A stretch of 64,000 bases of DNA from Patella vulgata (lineage: Eukaryota > Mollusca > Gastropoda > Patellidae), in assembly GCF_932274485.2 (NCBI RefSeq), contig NC_065880.2, forward strand, positions 90,628,730 through 90,692,729. The letters are read 5' to 3'. The notes below the pieces were generated by a model. It worked only from the letters and a program-made list of their open reading frames with translations. It was not told where the DNA came from and made no database searches. How positions within the stretch are numbered: the stretch's first letter is position 1; each line of letters starts with the position of its first letter. The position numbers were made by a program, and so were the translations under genes. Below, piece after piece: positions 32,848-42,967 of the stretch.

Positions 32848-33155
32848 CAATCTGATTACAATACATATCTATATTTCGTTTCGTTTTTTATACTTTCGAT
32901 GGCCTACACTACATGAAGATCTGACCGGTTGTTGCGATAGATCGCGTCAGAGGTTATACGAGCGGCTTATGACCCTATGACGTCATACATTTGATTAACC
33001 AATCAGCATTGATGTTACTAGTGGATTACCCACTACTTATCCAGAACACGTCAATGATAACATCTCTTCCAGATCCTAGTGTAGTAAAGACAAGTAAAAC
33101 GAAATGTTGAACTATAAAAACGAAACGAAATAGGATCTGTGTTTTAATCAGATTG
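32848..33155. mobile_element. Family F element F3, internally deleted
   Basis: CAATCTGATTACAATACATA at the left and GTTTTAATCAGATTG at the right. 308 bp. Flanks TCATTGTAC and TGATTGTCC match at 7 of 9 positions (decayed target duplication). Confidence 0.85.
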
Positions 33156-33225
33156 TGATTGTCCTTGATGGTGGCAATAGTTTGTTTCAACCAACTGGTC
33201 TATCCTTTTCAGGCTTAGAACTTTT

Positions 33226-33491
33226 CTGCGGGTTGGATGGTCGAATGGCTAGTGCGTGCGCGTTGTATCATAAGGTCTGTTATGGAGTCAACTGGCGTGG
33301 GTTGGATTCCCCGGTTGTACGTGACAAGGAGTAGGGTCGCCTGTCCAACCTTGTAGATTTCCTCCCGCTGCTAAAGACCCCTACGCGCAAGCGAATAATT
33401 GAAATAAAATTGAACCATACGTTAGTCCCGAAATGACCTAGTGTTTGTGTCGAGTGGAGTGTTACCCCCCCCCCCCCTCTCTCTCTCCCTC
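33226..33491 (+). mobile_element. SINE-B
   Basis: GGGTTGGATGGTCGAATGGC through the body to GAGTGGAGTGTTACC, a C tract and (CT)n. The 3' core ACGTTAAACCCC is damaged. Confidence 0.85.
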
Positions 33492-33587
33492 TCAGCCAGT
33501 CCTGGTATTATTATTTTAGTTATGTTTAGCGGCGTAATGTAAATGATTTCAGGCCAAAAAGGCCTATGAGAGGTTAGTGCTAAATGA

Positions 33588-33700
33588 TTGTGCGATAGCT
33601 CAGTGGTTGAGCGCTGGACCGGCAACTGCGAGGCGAATGGGTGCCGTCATGGGTTCGATTCCCGTATGGGTTAGGAAACGTTAGACCCACGGCCCGTGCT
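33588..33700 (+). mobile_element. Third tRNA-like SINE head
   Basis: GATAGCTCAGTGGTTGAGCG (A-box-like) and, about 40 bp on, GGGTTCGATTCCCG (B-box-like). It resembles a tRNA but lacks a matching acceptor stem and runs on into GAAACGTTAGACCCACGGCC. It is therefore a SINE or tRNA pseudogene rather than a working tRNA, and differs from the SINE-A and SINE-B heads. Confidence 0.55.
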
Positions 33701-33724
33701 TTCTGTGTGGGGATCTGTAAAGAA

Positions 33725-33830
33725 CCCTCACCTCCCGATAACCCTAACCAACAACCTCGCCAACAATTACGTACCCAATGACCTTATTTACATCTCAGCG
33801 ACTTTGGCACAAATTGAGCTGGCCTTAACA
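33725..33830 (+). repeat. Repeat J, copy 4
   Basis: CCAACAACCTCGCCAACAAT, then ACATCTCAGCGACTTTGG and TTGAGCTGGCCTTAAC. Same family as 23290 and 50580. Confidence 0.55.
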
Positions 33831-33913
33831 AATATATATAGCCCTATAATATATTTACATGTAAAACATTAAAATGCTATATTTGATCAATTGCAGCTTT
33901 CTAATGTGTCACA

Positions 33914-34059
33914 ATGGTACGTTTTATCGAGAGCAGGAATCTGCGTAAATTCATATGTATGGGATTATTGGTGATGGTGTTAATATTAATTAATCTTCTA
34001 TTAATTTATGATAGAAGCACCAAATACAAAGTTCCAGAAGTAATCAAATTCACCCAAAG
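33914..34059 (+). CDS. STELLO-like gene, exon 1 (signal anchor)
   Basis: 48 codons plus two bases. It encodes a short cytosolic tail (MVRFIESRNLRKF), the membrane segment GLLVMVLILINLLLIY and the start of the lumenal stem (KYKVPEVIKFTQ). The donor is CCCAAAG|GTATTT. A possible 5'-UTR acceptor (TCAATTGCAG, ending 33896) lies 17 bp upstream of the ATG. Confidence 0.8.
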
Positions 34060-36691
34060 GTATTTTTATAACTTATTTTTTTTTATAACTTATTTATGAA
34101 TAATTATTATATATCCGTTATCTCCTCTTCACTGTTGGGGGGGGGCTGCGAATGGTTAGCACGTGCGTGCTGTATCCTAAGACCCACCGCTAAAGCCCCC
34201 TAAAGCACTACGGCCTACTCTTATAGCGACTTCTAACTGCCTAATGAGTATACGGGTTCTCGGTGTTTCGTGCCATCCGAACGACTAAACAGCTACTGTC
34301 CTTGTCAGGCCCCCCGTCTTACACCACTGACAAGGGTACTTAAACCACGTCAGAAAATTCCGATGAACTTTCTTGGTCCATGTTAGTCTACAAATGGTCA
34401 AATTAGTATTGACGACATCTCTTCAAAAGAGACTTACTAGTATCCAACTCAATATCATCCTGGCCACAGTGGTCGACACTTATTGGTCCGTTTAAATCGA
34501 CATTGATGTTGTTATCTTACCGTGAAAAGATGGGATTCGGACATCAAATATTTAAGACAAAATGAAAATTTTAAGATTGGCAGACGAATTCACGTATCAG
34601 AATGCTTTCGACAGCCATTTGTAATGAAGCGACTCGATGAATGAAGATAAACAAATCCCACAGGATTATACTACCGGTGTAGACTGGCATAACAAATGCC
34701 ATCTTATGCGTCGTATTTTCACTGGATTTGAATCCGATCTGTTGCTCAACGCCCATTGATGATTACATCGAGAAATGGATAATCGAGACTAGGTTTTTAT
34801 CGTACTGACTTTAGTAATGATGATCGAGGCTAGGCCTAAACTTGTGGAATTGCAATCTGATTAAAACAAAGATCCTATTTCGTTTCGTTTCTTATAGTTT
34901 AAAATTTTGTTTTATTTGTCTGTACTATACACTAGGATCTGGAAGAGTTGTTATCATTGCCATGTTCTGAATGATGTGAGCTATTAGCCAATGAAACGGT
35001 CTGTTACGGCGAGCTTTAGGCGTGTTTTGCACGAAACTGTGGGTAATCCACTAGTAACATCATTGCTGATTGGTTAATCAAATGTCTGACGTCATAGGGT
35101 CAAAAGCCGCTCATATGACCTTTGACGCGACCTATCGTTATAACCGGTCAGATCCTCATGTAGTGTAGGCCATCGAAAGTATAAAAAAAACGAAACGAAA
35201 TATAGATCTGTATTTTAATCAGATTAGTAGAATTAAATTAAAAACTTTAAAACACGGGAATTTTACGAAAACTGATATTGAATTTAGATTCTCATATATA
35301 TATATATATATATTTGTAGCTCACCACTTTCACAAAATGATAAATGGATTGTAGTGACAACATCGTCATTCCGGGAACATGATATTACAGCTCTGACCAG
35401 AATTCCTGGATGGAAAGTTGTAGTTGTGGTACTGAGACGGGACGCAATCCCGGCAAAACGGTAAGAATAGTTCCATTCCTTTATTTCCCTAGCAGAACGG
35501 AGGGTCTGACAAGGACAGCTTTCTAGTCCTTCGGATGAGACGATAACCCGAGGTCCCGTGTATACATTAGAATGCACGTAAAAGATCCCTTGGCAGTTGG
35601 AATTCGATATAAGAGTAGGCGATAGTGCCGCTGCCCGGGCAAAATTTCCATCATAGCACACTGTATGGCGTATGTCCGTCTTCATTAGCCCAGTATAGGA
35701 GCAGAACAGTAGGACGTTAAACCCCATTTCATTTCATTTCATTTTATTTCACTAATTTAAACATACATTATGCAAGAGCTAAATCTGCCTATTACAGGTC
35801 TTTCTTTAGGACTGAAATGTTATCTAAATTATTAATTAGACATTAATTAACTTATCAAGACCATAATCAACTCTCGATGGCATCTTATGTGTCCAATTTT
35901 CATTGGATTTGAATCCGATCTGCTGTTCAACGTTCATCGATGATTAAACTAAAAAATGGATAATCGAGACTTTGTTTTTATTTACCGACTTAAGTAATGA
36001 TGATCGAGGCTAGGCGTAAGGGTGCAATTCAATCGGTAATATCTTGGTTCAGAGTTGAGCAATTTGACTGAAATGTTCAGTATATCCCCTTTACATTATC
36101 TAGTGTTTAACTATTATAGTAAGAACTGTCAGCTCTTTATCCAATCTTCCATAATGTATCTAGTGTTTAACTATTATAGTGAGAACTGTCAGCTCTTTAT
36201 CCAATCTTCCATAATGTATCTAGTGTTTAACTATTATAGTCAGAACTGTCAGCTCTTTATCTAATCTCCCATAATGTATCTAGTGTTTAACTATTATAGT
36301 CAGAACTGTCAGCTCTTTATCTAATCTCCCATAATGTATCTAGTGTTTAACTATTATAGTCAGAACTGTCAGCTCTTTATCTAATCTCCCATAATGCCCC
36401 TGGATTCTGTCTATGGTATGATTGTTTTAGTTCCGTGTTTCCGCCCACTGCTAAAGACCCCTGTGCGGACGCAAATTGTTGAAATAAAATTGAACCATGT
36501 GTTAGTCCGGAAATGACCTAGTTTGAGTCGAGTGGAGTTACCCCCCCCCCCTTTTTCTCTCTCCCACTACCACGATTCGTGCTATGATTGAAATCGAGTG
36601 GTTTTAATCGTGGAGTAATCGTGGTGATCCTATCAGGTCTTACCATATATTGTATGGCAGTATATTAGATTCAAAATTCTAACATGCTGTC

Positions 36692-36728
<37 letters not shown>

Positions 36729-38887
36729 CTTAATAATCATGAGTCAGTCCCGCTTGTGGCCCAGCGAAGTTCACCAGTAAGAGGGATTGTGTTCCGTCGG
36801 GAATTCACGCATCTGATCAAGCTTTGTATACATTTTGAAAATTGGACTTGTTTTGTTTTTTCAGATTAAACAACTGTGTATATTTAGACATTGACCAACA
36901 AAATCAACTTGGGTATAAAACAGCAGATTTAATACCGGAAGGAAGCTACGCCAGGAAAAATATCGGATATCTCTACGCTATTTCTCATGGCGCCAAAATG
37001 ATTTATGAGACGGACGACAATGTGCGTCTATTGGATGGATTACAACGATTTAGATTCAAGTCGATGATGACAGGTTTAGTGTATGCAGGTGAAAACATGT
37101 TTAATCCATATCGCCATTTTGGTCAACCTACATTGTGGCCTCGTGGTTATCCGTTAAGTTCAATAGGAGAGGAAATAAAGAATGAATATATCTTGCATGA
37201 ATTTAAAACACCCTTAATCCAGCAGGGATTAATATCAAACGATCCAGACGTCGACGCAGTGTTAAAATTAAGTCGCAAAACGACAAAAGCTCATTTTAAC
37301 GCCACGTTTGATAGCAGAGCGCCACCTGTGATTTTACCAGCTGGTGTGTTCTCTCCCTTTAATTCCAAAGATACGCTCTTCCTGTACAATGCTTTATGGG
37401 CACTTATGTTACCCACAACCGTGAAAAATAGTGAGCCAGATATCTGGCGAGGATATTGGGTCCAGCGACTTTTATGGGAAATTGATGGCAATTTGGGATT
37501 TTTTCCACCCAATGCTGTCCACACGGATAGCGAACATTCTACTTTAGATGAGGCTGTCGTTGATGCAAAACGTGTTTATTTCCAAACGGAAGATGTGATA
37601 ACGTTCTTAAGGCAATGGCGATGTCCTGCGGATTTTATATTCTATGACTGCATCATGCGACTGAGCAGAGAAATAGTGGAACATGATTTCTGGGAGAATA
37701 GTGACTATGATCTGGCAAAATCATGGTTGAATGATCTAAGAGCAGCAGGATTCGTGTTACCAAAAAGACGCAGCCCCAAACGCAATTCTCATAATATGCA
37801 GTCTCTTTTCCAAAATATCAGCAGTAGTAAGTCAGCGTTATCTATAAACACCAAAGACCCTAAGGTCGTGTATTTTTGGCCTTCTGAACAGAATCCACCT
37901 TCATTATATTCCAGTGCTGCCATAGAAACGAATGGTATGTCATGGAATCACATGGACCGAGTGGTTAAAATGTGTTCAGATGCTCAAGTCGCCATCTCAC
38001 ACGACATGTTGAAAACCCACAAACAATACGAGGACATATTGTTAATTATAGCGTTTAATAACCCACATTTACAGAACATTCTTCATTTACAGACATTATA
38101 CAGCATTCATTTCTCCCATATTTTATTTTGTGCAAACGATTCTAGACCATTTGTAGCGGTTTCAAAAAATCTAACACAAAGAGTAAGCTTCGTTAAAACT
38201 TTTACCCATCATGGCATCGTGATATATAATTGTTTAAGTCATGCAATAGCTATGAACTATGACGTCAGTGGCTATATCCTTATGGGTGATGACGTACTAC
38301 TCAATTCTTGGAATATAGGAGATCTACCACGCGATAAATTTTGGTTTCAAAGAACTGTGAGTGTCTTTAATAAGTCGAGTTCTTATAAAGAAAATCGCTG
38401 GGCTTGGTGGAAAGATAGCTCTGGAAAACCTGCTTATAATAATTTTTCCAACTTTCTCCAAACAATTCCATCCCTTGATCCGGAAAAAGCACCCATAATT
38501 CACGACTTCAATAAGATGCTTATAAGTAATACAAAATCGGACGTAGGACTTTTACGGGCTGTGGCAGATTTTTTATATGTACCAAAGCGTTTTCAGGACC
38601 GTGTGTTATACTTTTTAGAGATTTTTTCCAAGTATGGAGTGATGTTGGAATTGGCGATACCTACTGTAATAGGGGGGTTGGATCACCGCAAAAATATTGT
38701 CCCCATACGCGGTGTTGTTTTATGGTTCAAAAAACGTTTAAACTACACCTCTAGGTTCGAACCCTCGGGTCATTTTATGCACCCAGTGAAGTTAGGTATA
38801 GAAATGAAAACAGAGAAAGGTCGACGGTTTATTTGTTCACGAGTTATCCCTTTGATGTTGCAAGGTGTATTAAAGAAAAAGAATTAA
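33914..38887 (+). CDS. STELLO/DUF288-family Golgi-type glycosyltransferase, three exons
   Basis: Joining 33914-34059, 35320-35460 and 36865-38887 gives 769 codons. All borders are GT/AG and both joins keep phase (AG|C = Ser49, CG|A = Arg96). Residues 13-32 form one hydrophobic segment after a basic start, so it is a type II (signal-anchor) membrane protein, probably with its catalytic part in the Golgi lumen. Next come KWIVVTTSS and GWKVVVV, then RKNIGYLYAISHGAKMIYET with D146-D147 (a DxD-like site), NPYRHFGQPTLWPRG (176-190) and RGYWVQRLLWEIDG (291-304), all typical of DUF288. A second domain carries YILMGDD (Asp571-Asp572). The start has A at -3 and G at +4. Plant STELLO proteins act with cellulose synthase in the Golgi; the donor and role in animals are unknown to me. 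The third exon has no frameshift over 2 kb, so the gene looks functional. Confidence 0.88.
34135..34195 (+). mobile_element. SINE-B fragments in intron 1
   Basis: A G tract plus GAATGGTTAGCACGTGCGTG (head) is joined to CCACCGCTAAAGCCCCCTA (body), so most of the SINE is deleted. Confidence 0.6.
34204..34383 (-). mobile_element. SINE-A fragment in intron 1
   Basis: GCACTACGGCCTACTCTTAT through GACTAAACAGCTACTGTCCT to AACTTTCTTGGTCCATG. Tail and head are both missing. Confidence 0.75.
34425..34690 (-). mobile_element. MITE-A copy A4, old, partial, in intron 1
   Basis: Diverged reverse copy with CCAACTCAATATCATCC, AGATGGGATTCGGACATCAA and AATGCTTTCGACAGCCATTT. The family palindrome is eroded. 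Confidence 0.65.
34740..34850 (-). mobile_element. MITE-C fragment C6 in intron 1
   Basis: GATAATCGAGACTAGG and AGTAATGATGATCGAGGCTA match the middle of MITE-C. F4 cuts it on the right. Confidence 0.65.
34853..35226. mobile_element. Family F element F4 in intron 1
   Basis: CAATCTGATTAAAACAAAGA ... TGTATTTTAATCAGATTA, 374 bp with TTTCGTTTCG-bearing TIRs. Flanks GTGGAATTG and GTAGAATTA match at 7 of 9 positions. It ends about 90 bp before exon 2. Confidence 0.88.
35320..35460 (+). CDS. STELLO-like gene, exon 2
   Basis: Preceded by an AT run and TTTGTAG, followed by donor AAACG|GTAAGA. It encodes SPLSQNDKWIVVTTSSF and ITALTRIPGWKVVVVVLRRD, matching the 'KWIVVT...GWKxVVVxD' opening of DUF288. 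141 nt, keeps phase on both sides. Confidence 0.82.
35493..35745 (+). mobile_element. SINE-A, 5' truncated, in intron 2
   Basis: Starts at AGAACGGAGGGTCTGACAAG 33 bp after the exon 2 donor and ends with the (ATTTC)n tail. The intron-side ORF that spans it is SINE plus antisense of exon 2. Confidence 0.85.
35755..36395 (-). mobile_element. MITE-C copy C7 with expanded end, intron 2
   Basis: Begins TTTAAACATACATTATGCAA. The body is followed by five tandem copies of the terminal segment (see next entry). The expanded end lies distal to exon 2. Confidence 0.85.
36100..36396. repeat. 60-bp tandem array, 5 copies, in intron 2
   Basis: ATCTAGTGTTTAACTATTAT recurs every 60 bp (about 36107, 36157+, with copies aligned line by line at 60-bp steps). 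Each unit ends with CCCATAATGT or TTCCATAATGT, the MITE-C terminus. Later units are more alike than the first, as expected for ongoing slippage. Confidence 0.93.
36432..36560 (+). mobile_element. SINE-B 3' part in intron 2
   Basis: GTTTCCGCCCACTGCTAAAG to GAGTCGAGTGGAGTTACC, then a C tract and CT run. Head absent. Confidence 0.8.
36696..36723. repeat. (CT)n microsatellite in intron 2
   Basis: Fourteen uninterrupted CT units about 140 bp before exon 3. Confidence 0.95.
36865..38887 (+). CDS. STELLO-like gene, exon 3 (catalytic body)
   Basis: Acceptor TTTGTTTTTTCAG at 36852-36864. The open frame runs on to TAA at 38885-38887. An upstream in-frame ATG at 36842 lies in the intron and is not the start. 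The exon holds nearly all of the DUF288 homology plus a C-terminal part ending in Lys residues. The stop codon lies within a TTAA that is the end of MITE-G copy G4. Confidence 0.9.
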
Positions 38888-39057
38888 AGGACAATATTGG
38901 TGTCGGTATTTATCAAATATGTGATAGAACTGGTTAAATACGTTCCAAATATAATTTTAACACAGAGATCATTGCTACGCTAGATGCGATATGAAGCGTT
39001 CAAGAAAGGGAAGTGACGAACACAAAAGGAAATCACGACACCATTATTGTCCTTTAA
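38884..39057 (+). mobile_element. MITE-G copy G4 at the stop codon of the STELLO-like gene
   Basis: TTAAAGGACAATATTGGTGT ... GACACCATTATTGTCCTTTAA: 174 bp with 21-bp inverted ends (one mismatch), both at TTAA. The left TTAA contains the gene's TAA stop, so the element forms the first part of the 3' UTR. Confidence 0.92.
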
Positions 39058-39100
39058 TACAGTGTTCGGCAAACCAGTGGGTGTGTCTGAAACTAAGATC

Positions 39101-39106
39101 AATAAA
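39101..39106 (+). promoter_or_regulatory. Candidate polyadenylation signal of the STELLO-like gene
   Basis: AATAAA lies 214 bp after the stop codon, just past MITE-G. It is the first canonical signal downstream. Confidence 0.55.
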
Positions 39107-39192
39107 ATACAATGAGCTAGCCTACATAACCTTTGCCCCGGTGAATGACACCCGAGACTGAAAGGGACACAATTTGGTTAACCGTTTGAACT

Positions 39193-39351
39193 GGGTCCTG
39201 TTTCACGAAATTTTAACTAAAGATAAAATCCAAATTTTAGTAGATACTTCAATTTTGATTGGCTAAGCACTACAATCAGTCTAATATTATCCAATCAAAT
39301 AACTAAAATTTGGATTTTATCTTAGTTAAAATTTCGTGAAACAGGGCGCTG
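39193..39351. mobile_element. Hairpin family H copy H5
   Basis: GGGTCCTGTTTCACGAAATT and, inverted, AAAATTTCGTGAAACAGGGC, with AGATAAAATCCAAATTTTAG inside. 159 bp. Confidence 0.9.
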
Positions 39352-39524
39352 GATTAGTATCATTATTATATTATATTCTTTATTTCCTCCAGTTATGAAG
39401 CGTACAAACAATACACCATATAAGACATATAAGATATACACACAATGTAGATAATAAATACAGAAATATACAATATACAAACTAAGGACTTGAAGATCAC
39501 AGTGACGTAACACAAAATATACAA

Positions 39525-39803
39525 GAGAGAGAGAGAAATGGGGTTTAACGTCCACTCGACACAAACTAGGTCATTTCGGGACTAACATATGGTTTTTAAT
39601 TTTATTTCAGTAATTCGCTTGCGCGTAGGGGTCTTTAGCAGTGAGAGGAAACCGGAGGACCCGGAGAAAACCCACGAGGTTGGACAGGCGACCCGACTTC
39701 TTGTCACGTACAACCGGGGATTCGAAACCACGTCAGTTGACTCAATGACAGGCTTTATGATACAGCACGCACGTGCTAACCATTCGGCCATCCAACCCCC
39801 CGC
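39525..39803 (-). mobile_element. Full-length SINE-B with 11-bp target duplication
   Basis: AAAATATACAA at 39514-39524 and 39804-39814. Complete from (GA)n to GGCCATCCAACCCCCCGC. Confidence 0.94.
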
Positions 39804-39849
39804 AAAATATACAAACATTATTACAGCTCTCTGGTAGTCATAAATAGTT

Positions 39850-39920
39850 GTACTACTTATAGTCATATCACGTGATTGATCTACTTATAGTCATATCACG
39901 TGATTGATCTACTTTTAGAC
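39850..39920. repeat. 28-29-bp tandem repeat
   Basis: CTACTTATAGTCATATCACG with GTGATTGAT is present twice in full and once in part. Each unit has an ATCACGTGAT palindrome. Confidence 0.85.
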
Positions 39921-40105
39921 ATAACAGGTCCTTAAGGAGGTTACTAGGATCTGCACCAAACATTATTATGAGACTAATTCTCATGTCATTGAATAAATCG
40001 CTTCCACTGCATTGCCAAAAACTTGTTATCAAAACGTCACTTGAAAAACAAAACTAATTCATCGTGCAGCTACACTTATTTTAAATTTAATTTATTTAAA
40101 TATTA

Positions 40106-40812
40106 ATGGGAGATTAGATAATGAGTTGACAGTTCTGGCTGTAATAGTTAAAAATAGATAACGTAAATAGAATATGCTGAAAATTTCAGCCAAATTGCTC
40201 CACTCTGAACCGAGATATTAGCGTTTGAATTTTAGGCCAACCTCGATCATCAGTACTAAATCCGCTACGATTATCCACTTTACAAAATATGTATTCCAAT
40301 CCGCTAAATATCTCAGGCTAGCGATGGCATCGATGGTTGATTATCGTCTAGATTAGTTAACAATCTGATTAAAATACCGATCTATATTTCATTTCGTTTT
40401 TTTATACTTTCAATAGCGTACACTACATGAAGATCTGACCGGTTTTAGTAGGTCGTGCCGGAGGCCATACGAGGAGCTTTTGACCCTATAACGCCAGACA
40501 TTGATTAATCAATCAGCGTTAACGTTTCTAGTACGTGTAGTTTACCCACAGTTTCGTGCATCAAACAGACCGTTTCATTGGCTTATCCATTACTTCAACC
40601 AAAACGCCGGTAATATAACAACTCTTCCATATCCGAGTAAAATGAAGACAAGTGAAACGAAATTTTGAACAATAAAAAACGAAACGAAATATGATCTTTG
40701 TTTTAATCCGATTGGATAAGTTAATTAATGGCTAATTAATAATTTAGATAGAATTTCAGTCCTAAAGAAAGATCTGCAATAGACAGATATAGCTCTTGCA
40801 TAATGTATGTTT
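40106..40812 (+). mobile_element. MITE-C copy C8 with nested F5
   Basis: TTAATGGGAGATTAGATAAT to CTCTTGCATAATGTATGTTTAA. Without F5 it is about 355 bp. Confidence 0.85.
40361..40714. mobile_element. Family F element F5 inside MITE-C
   Basis: CAATCTGATTAAAATACCGA ... TTTTAATCCGATTG. Flanks GATTAGTTAA and GATAAGTTAA match at 9 of 10 positions. Other MITE-C copies carry the uninterrupted sequence, so the insertion point is certain to within a few bases. Confidence 0.9.
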
Positions 40813-41454
40813 AACCCATGTGCGTAAATATACACTGTAAAAAATATTTGTGTATTTTTACAGTAAATGGACTGGCAGAAAGTTGCCAGTAAAATGACCG
40901 TATTTTAACACTGACTTGTAAAATTACTCCTAAATGATAGATTAGATTTACAAACACCATTTCAATAACAATTTCAAATGACAAAATTCTGATTTTCGAT
41001 CCCTGGTATGCCACCAGCGTCATGGCTATTGATAAAGAACAAAAATAGTGTCATTCAAAAAGACAATAAGAGCTTACTCAGGTTCTGGAAAAGAAGTTAT
41101 TGACCAACAATTGGATTTCAATTGATAAGACTTTATTTCAGTTTGGAAACAAGACGTAATGTAATGGACTTATTATCTGAGGCCAGACTTTTCTAACATA
41201 TTACTATCAATATTAAGAATTACTGTATGTCAACAACGAAATATGACATAAAACCATTTACAACTATATCTGTATTTCTTAAAAGAGAAAGAAATAAAAC
41301 GTCAAATAAAAACTAAATTAATAGAATTTGTTGCATGCTAAGTCCTTTATATTTCGTTTCACAGCTTGCCAGTTAAACAGTCTTAGGTTAATGTTTTTCT
41401 TAACGTTTATTTAGTCTGTACATCACTTGTGATTGCTTCCTCCCTCTAATATCA
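40813..41454. other. No recognisable feature
   Basis: AT-rich unique-looking sequence. A 70-codon minus frame at 40811-41023 has no motif. Confidence 0.45.
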
Positions 41455-41775
41455 GGAGCCACGGTGGCTAGTTGGTTAAGACGCTGGCTCGCTAGCCTGG
41501 AGGTCGGGTGTTCGATCCCTGCATTGGCCGAGAAAGTTCATCGGAGGTTTTCCGACGTGGTTTCCCCTTGTCAGTGGTGCAGAATGGAGGGCCTGACAAG
41601 GACAGTTGTCTAGTCCTTCGGATGAGACGAAAAACCGAGGTCCCCTGTATATATTGAAATGCACGTAAAAGATCCGCTGGTAGTTGGAATTCGATATAAG
41701 AGTAGGCGATAGTGCTGCTGTCCGGGCAAAATTTCCCTCATAGCACACTGTATGGCGTATAGGAGCAGAACAGTA
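41455..41775 (+). mobile_element. SINE-A, tail lost at junction with Tc1 relic
   Basis: Complete head (CCACGGTGGCTAGTTGGTTA) and body. An internal deletion joins GGCGTAT to AGGAGCAGAACAGTA, and the last ~30 bp are replaced by the Tc1-like element. Confidence 0.85.
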
Positions 41776-42105
41776 ACAGCTCCCGATCACATTAAACGTA
41801 ACACACTAAAGCAACGATACGCTAAACAGTAAATCTTAAGCAAGAACCGATAGGAAAGCAAACATGGACGCGGCTGTTTTCATCAACCCTTCCATGAAGT
41901 GTCCAATTTGACAATGAACCCCTCCCACGCGTATGGCGCCATTGCGTGTCGCACGGGCAGGTCAGTGGTTCTGTTGGGGCGATAAGTTCTTCATCTGTGA
42001 ACATACTCTCAAAGCATGTCAAGTGTCCATGACTATTTATCATATCACAACCTGCATAGGTATTTGCATTTCAATATCCCCTACTTTTTTTTAAAGAGTA
42101 TATTA
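41776..42105 (-). mobile_element. Tc1-like relic, second copy, partial
   Basis: Reverse of 12646-12960: ACACTAAAGCAACGATACGC to CCCTACTTTTTTTTAAAGAG. It holds only the region before the transposase remnant. The 73-codon minus frame here is not a known protein. Confidence 0.75.
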
Positions 42106-42155
42106 TAGTGAGAACTGCCAACCCTTTATCTAATCTCCCATAATGTATCTTTAAT
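42106..42155 (-). mobile_element. MITE-C end fragment
   Basis: TTATAGTGAGAACTGCCAAC to CCCATAATGTATCTTTAA. A solitary terminal segment. Confidence 0.75.
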
Positions 42156-42463
42156 AATGTTTAAAATATTGTTTGTTTTTAATTACCAATTTAAGTACTT
42201 ACATAAATAATGGTAAAATTATATAAAACAAAAATGGGAGAGACGGAATTCATAAAGTTAAAAACAAAATTTCCCATATTACAAAACGGAAAATAATCAC
42301 CCTTACCAACGCGATTAAACCAGGAATTTATACGTCCGCATTTCCATAAGCCGCAGTTTACAGGCTTAGCTGTTTGAAAAATGATGTAGAGCCATAACAG
42401 TCCTCCTAAAAAGTGCCGAGGAGAGTGTCCAAATAAAATAATCTACTTCAAAGTTTCTATAAT
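42156..42463. other. No recognisable feature
   Basis: AT-rich unique-looking sequence. Confidence 0.5.
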
Positions 42464-42967
42464 TTAAAGGGGCTAGATCGCTAATATTTGGGACCTAGAA
42501 ATTGACATAAATGGGTCGCAACGCATATAATAATGTAATATGAATGTATATAAACTGATTTACATTCAATCGTTTCTGTTTTCACTGTAATTTCTAATCA
42601 TTTATGTTCGGCGAAATACGCCAGAAGTCTCAATTGAATGGCAATCTCTGGCGCCTGGTTATTCCAGTCTACACCGATAGTATTTATTGCACATGCTCTC
42701 CAGATAAGAATGTGATGTCACCGTTTGATTTGACTTGTGGAATATGCCTAGCCTCGTTTTTCAAGTCCCATGACGCTGAAACGCATTATGGTACACGATT
42801 CGTGTACCAATGGTAAAATGTTTATTTTGTCTTAAATATTGGATATCTGAAAGCGATCTTTTCCCGGTAAGATCACAACATCAATGTTGATTTAAATTGA
42901 TAAATAAATTGTGTTTTCAATGTTGAAGATTTTGGATGATACTGAGTTAGAGACTTAGCTACTTTAA
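42464..42967 (+). mobile_element. MITE-A copy A5, complete
   Basis: TTAAAGGGGCTAGATCGC ... GAGACTTAGCTACTTTAA, 504 bp. It includes GGTACACGATTCGTGTACC, the internal palindrome. No ORF of note. Confidence 0.9.

Noticed and set aside
36055-36264. Repetitive 69-codon frame (YLVFNYYS...)
   Set aside because: It is the 60-bp MITE-C array read through. A 60-bp unit is a multiple of three, so the frame stays open by arithmetic.
36842-36864. ATG at 36842 as the start of the 681-codon frame
   Set aside because: It lies in the polypyrimidine tract of the intron 2 acceptor. Upstream exons with matching phase and family homology show that translation starts at 33914.
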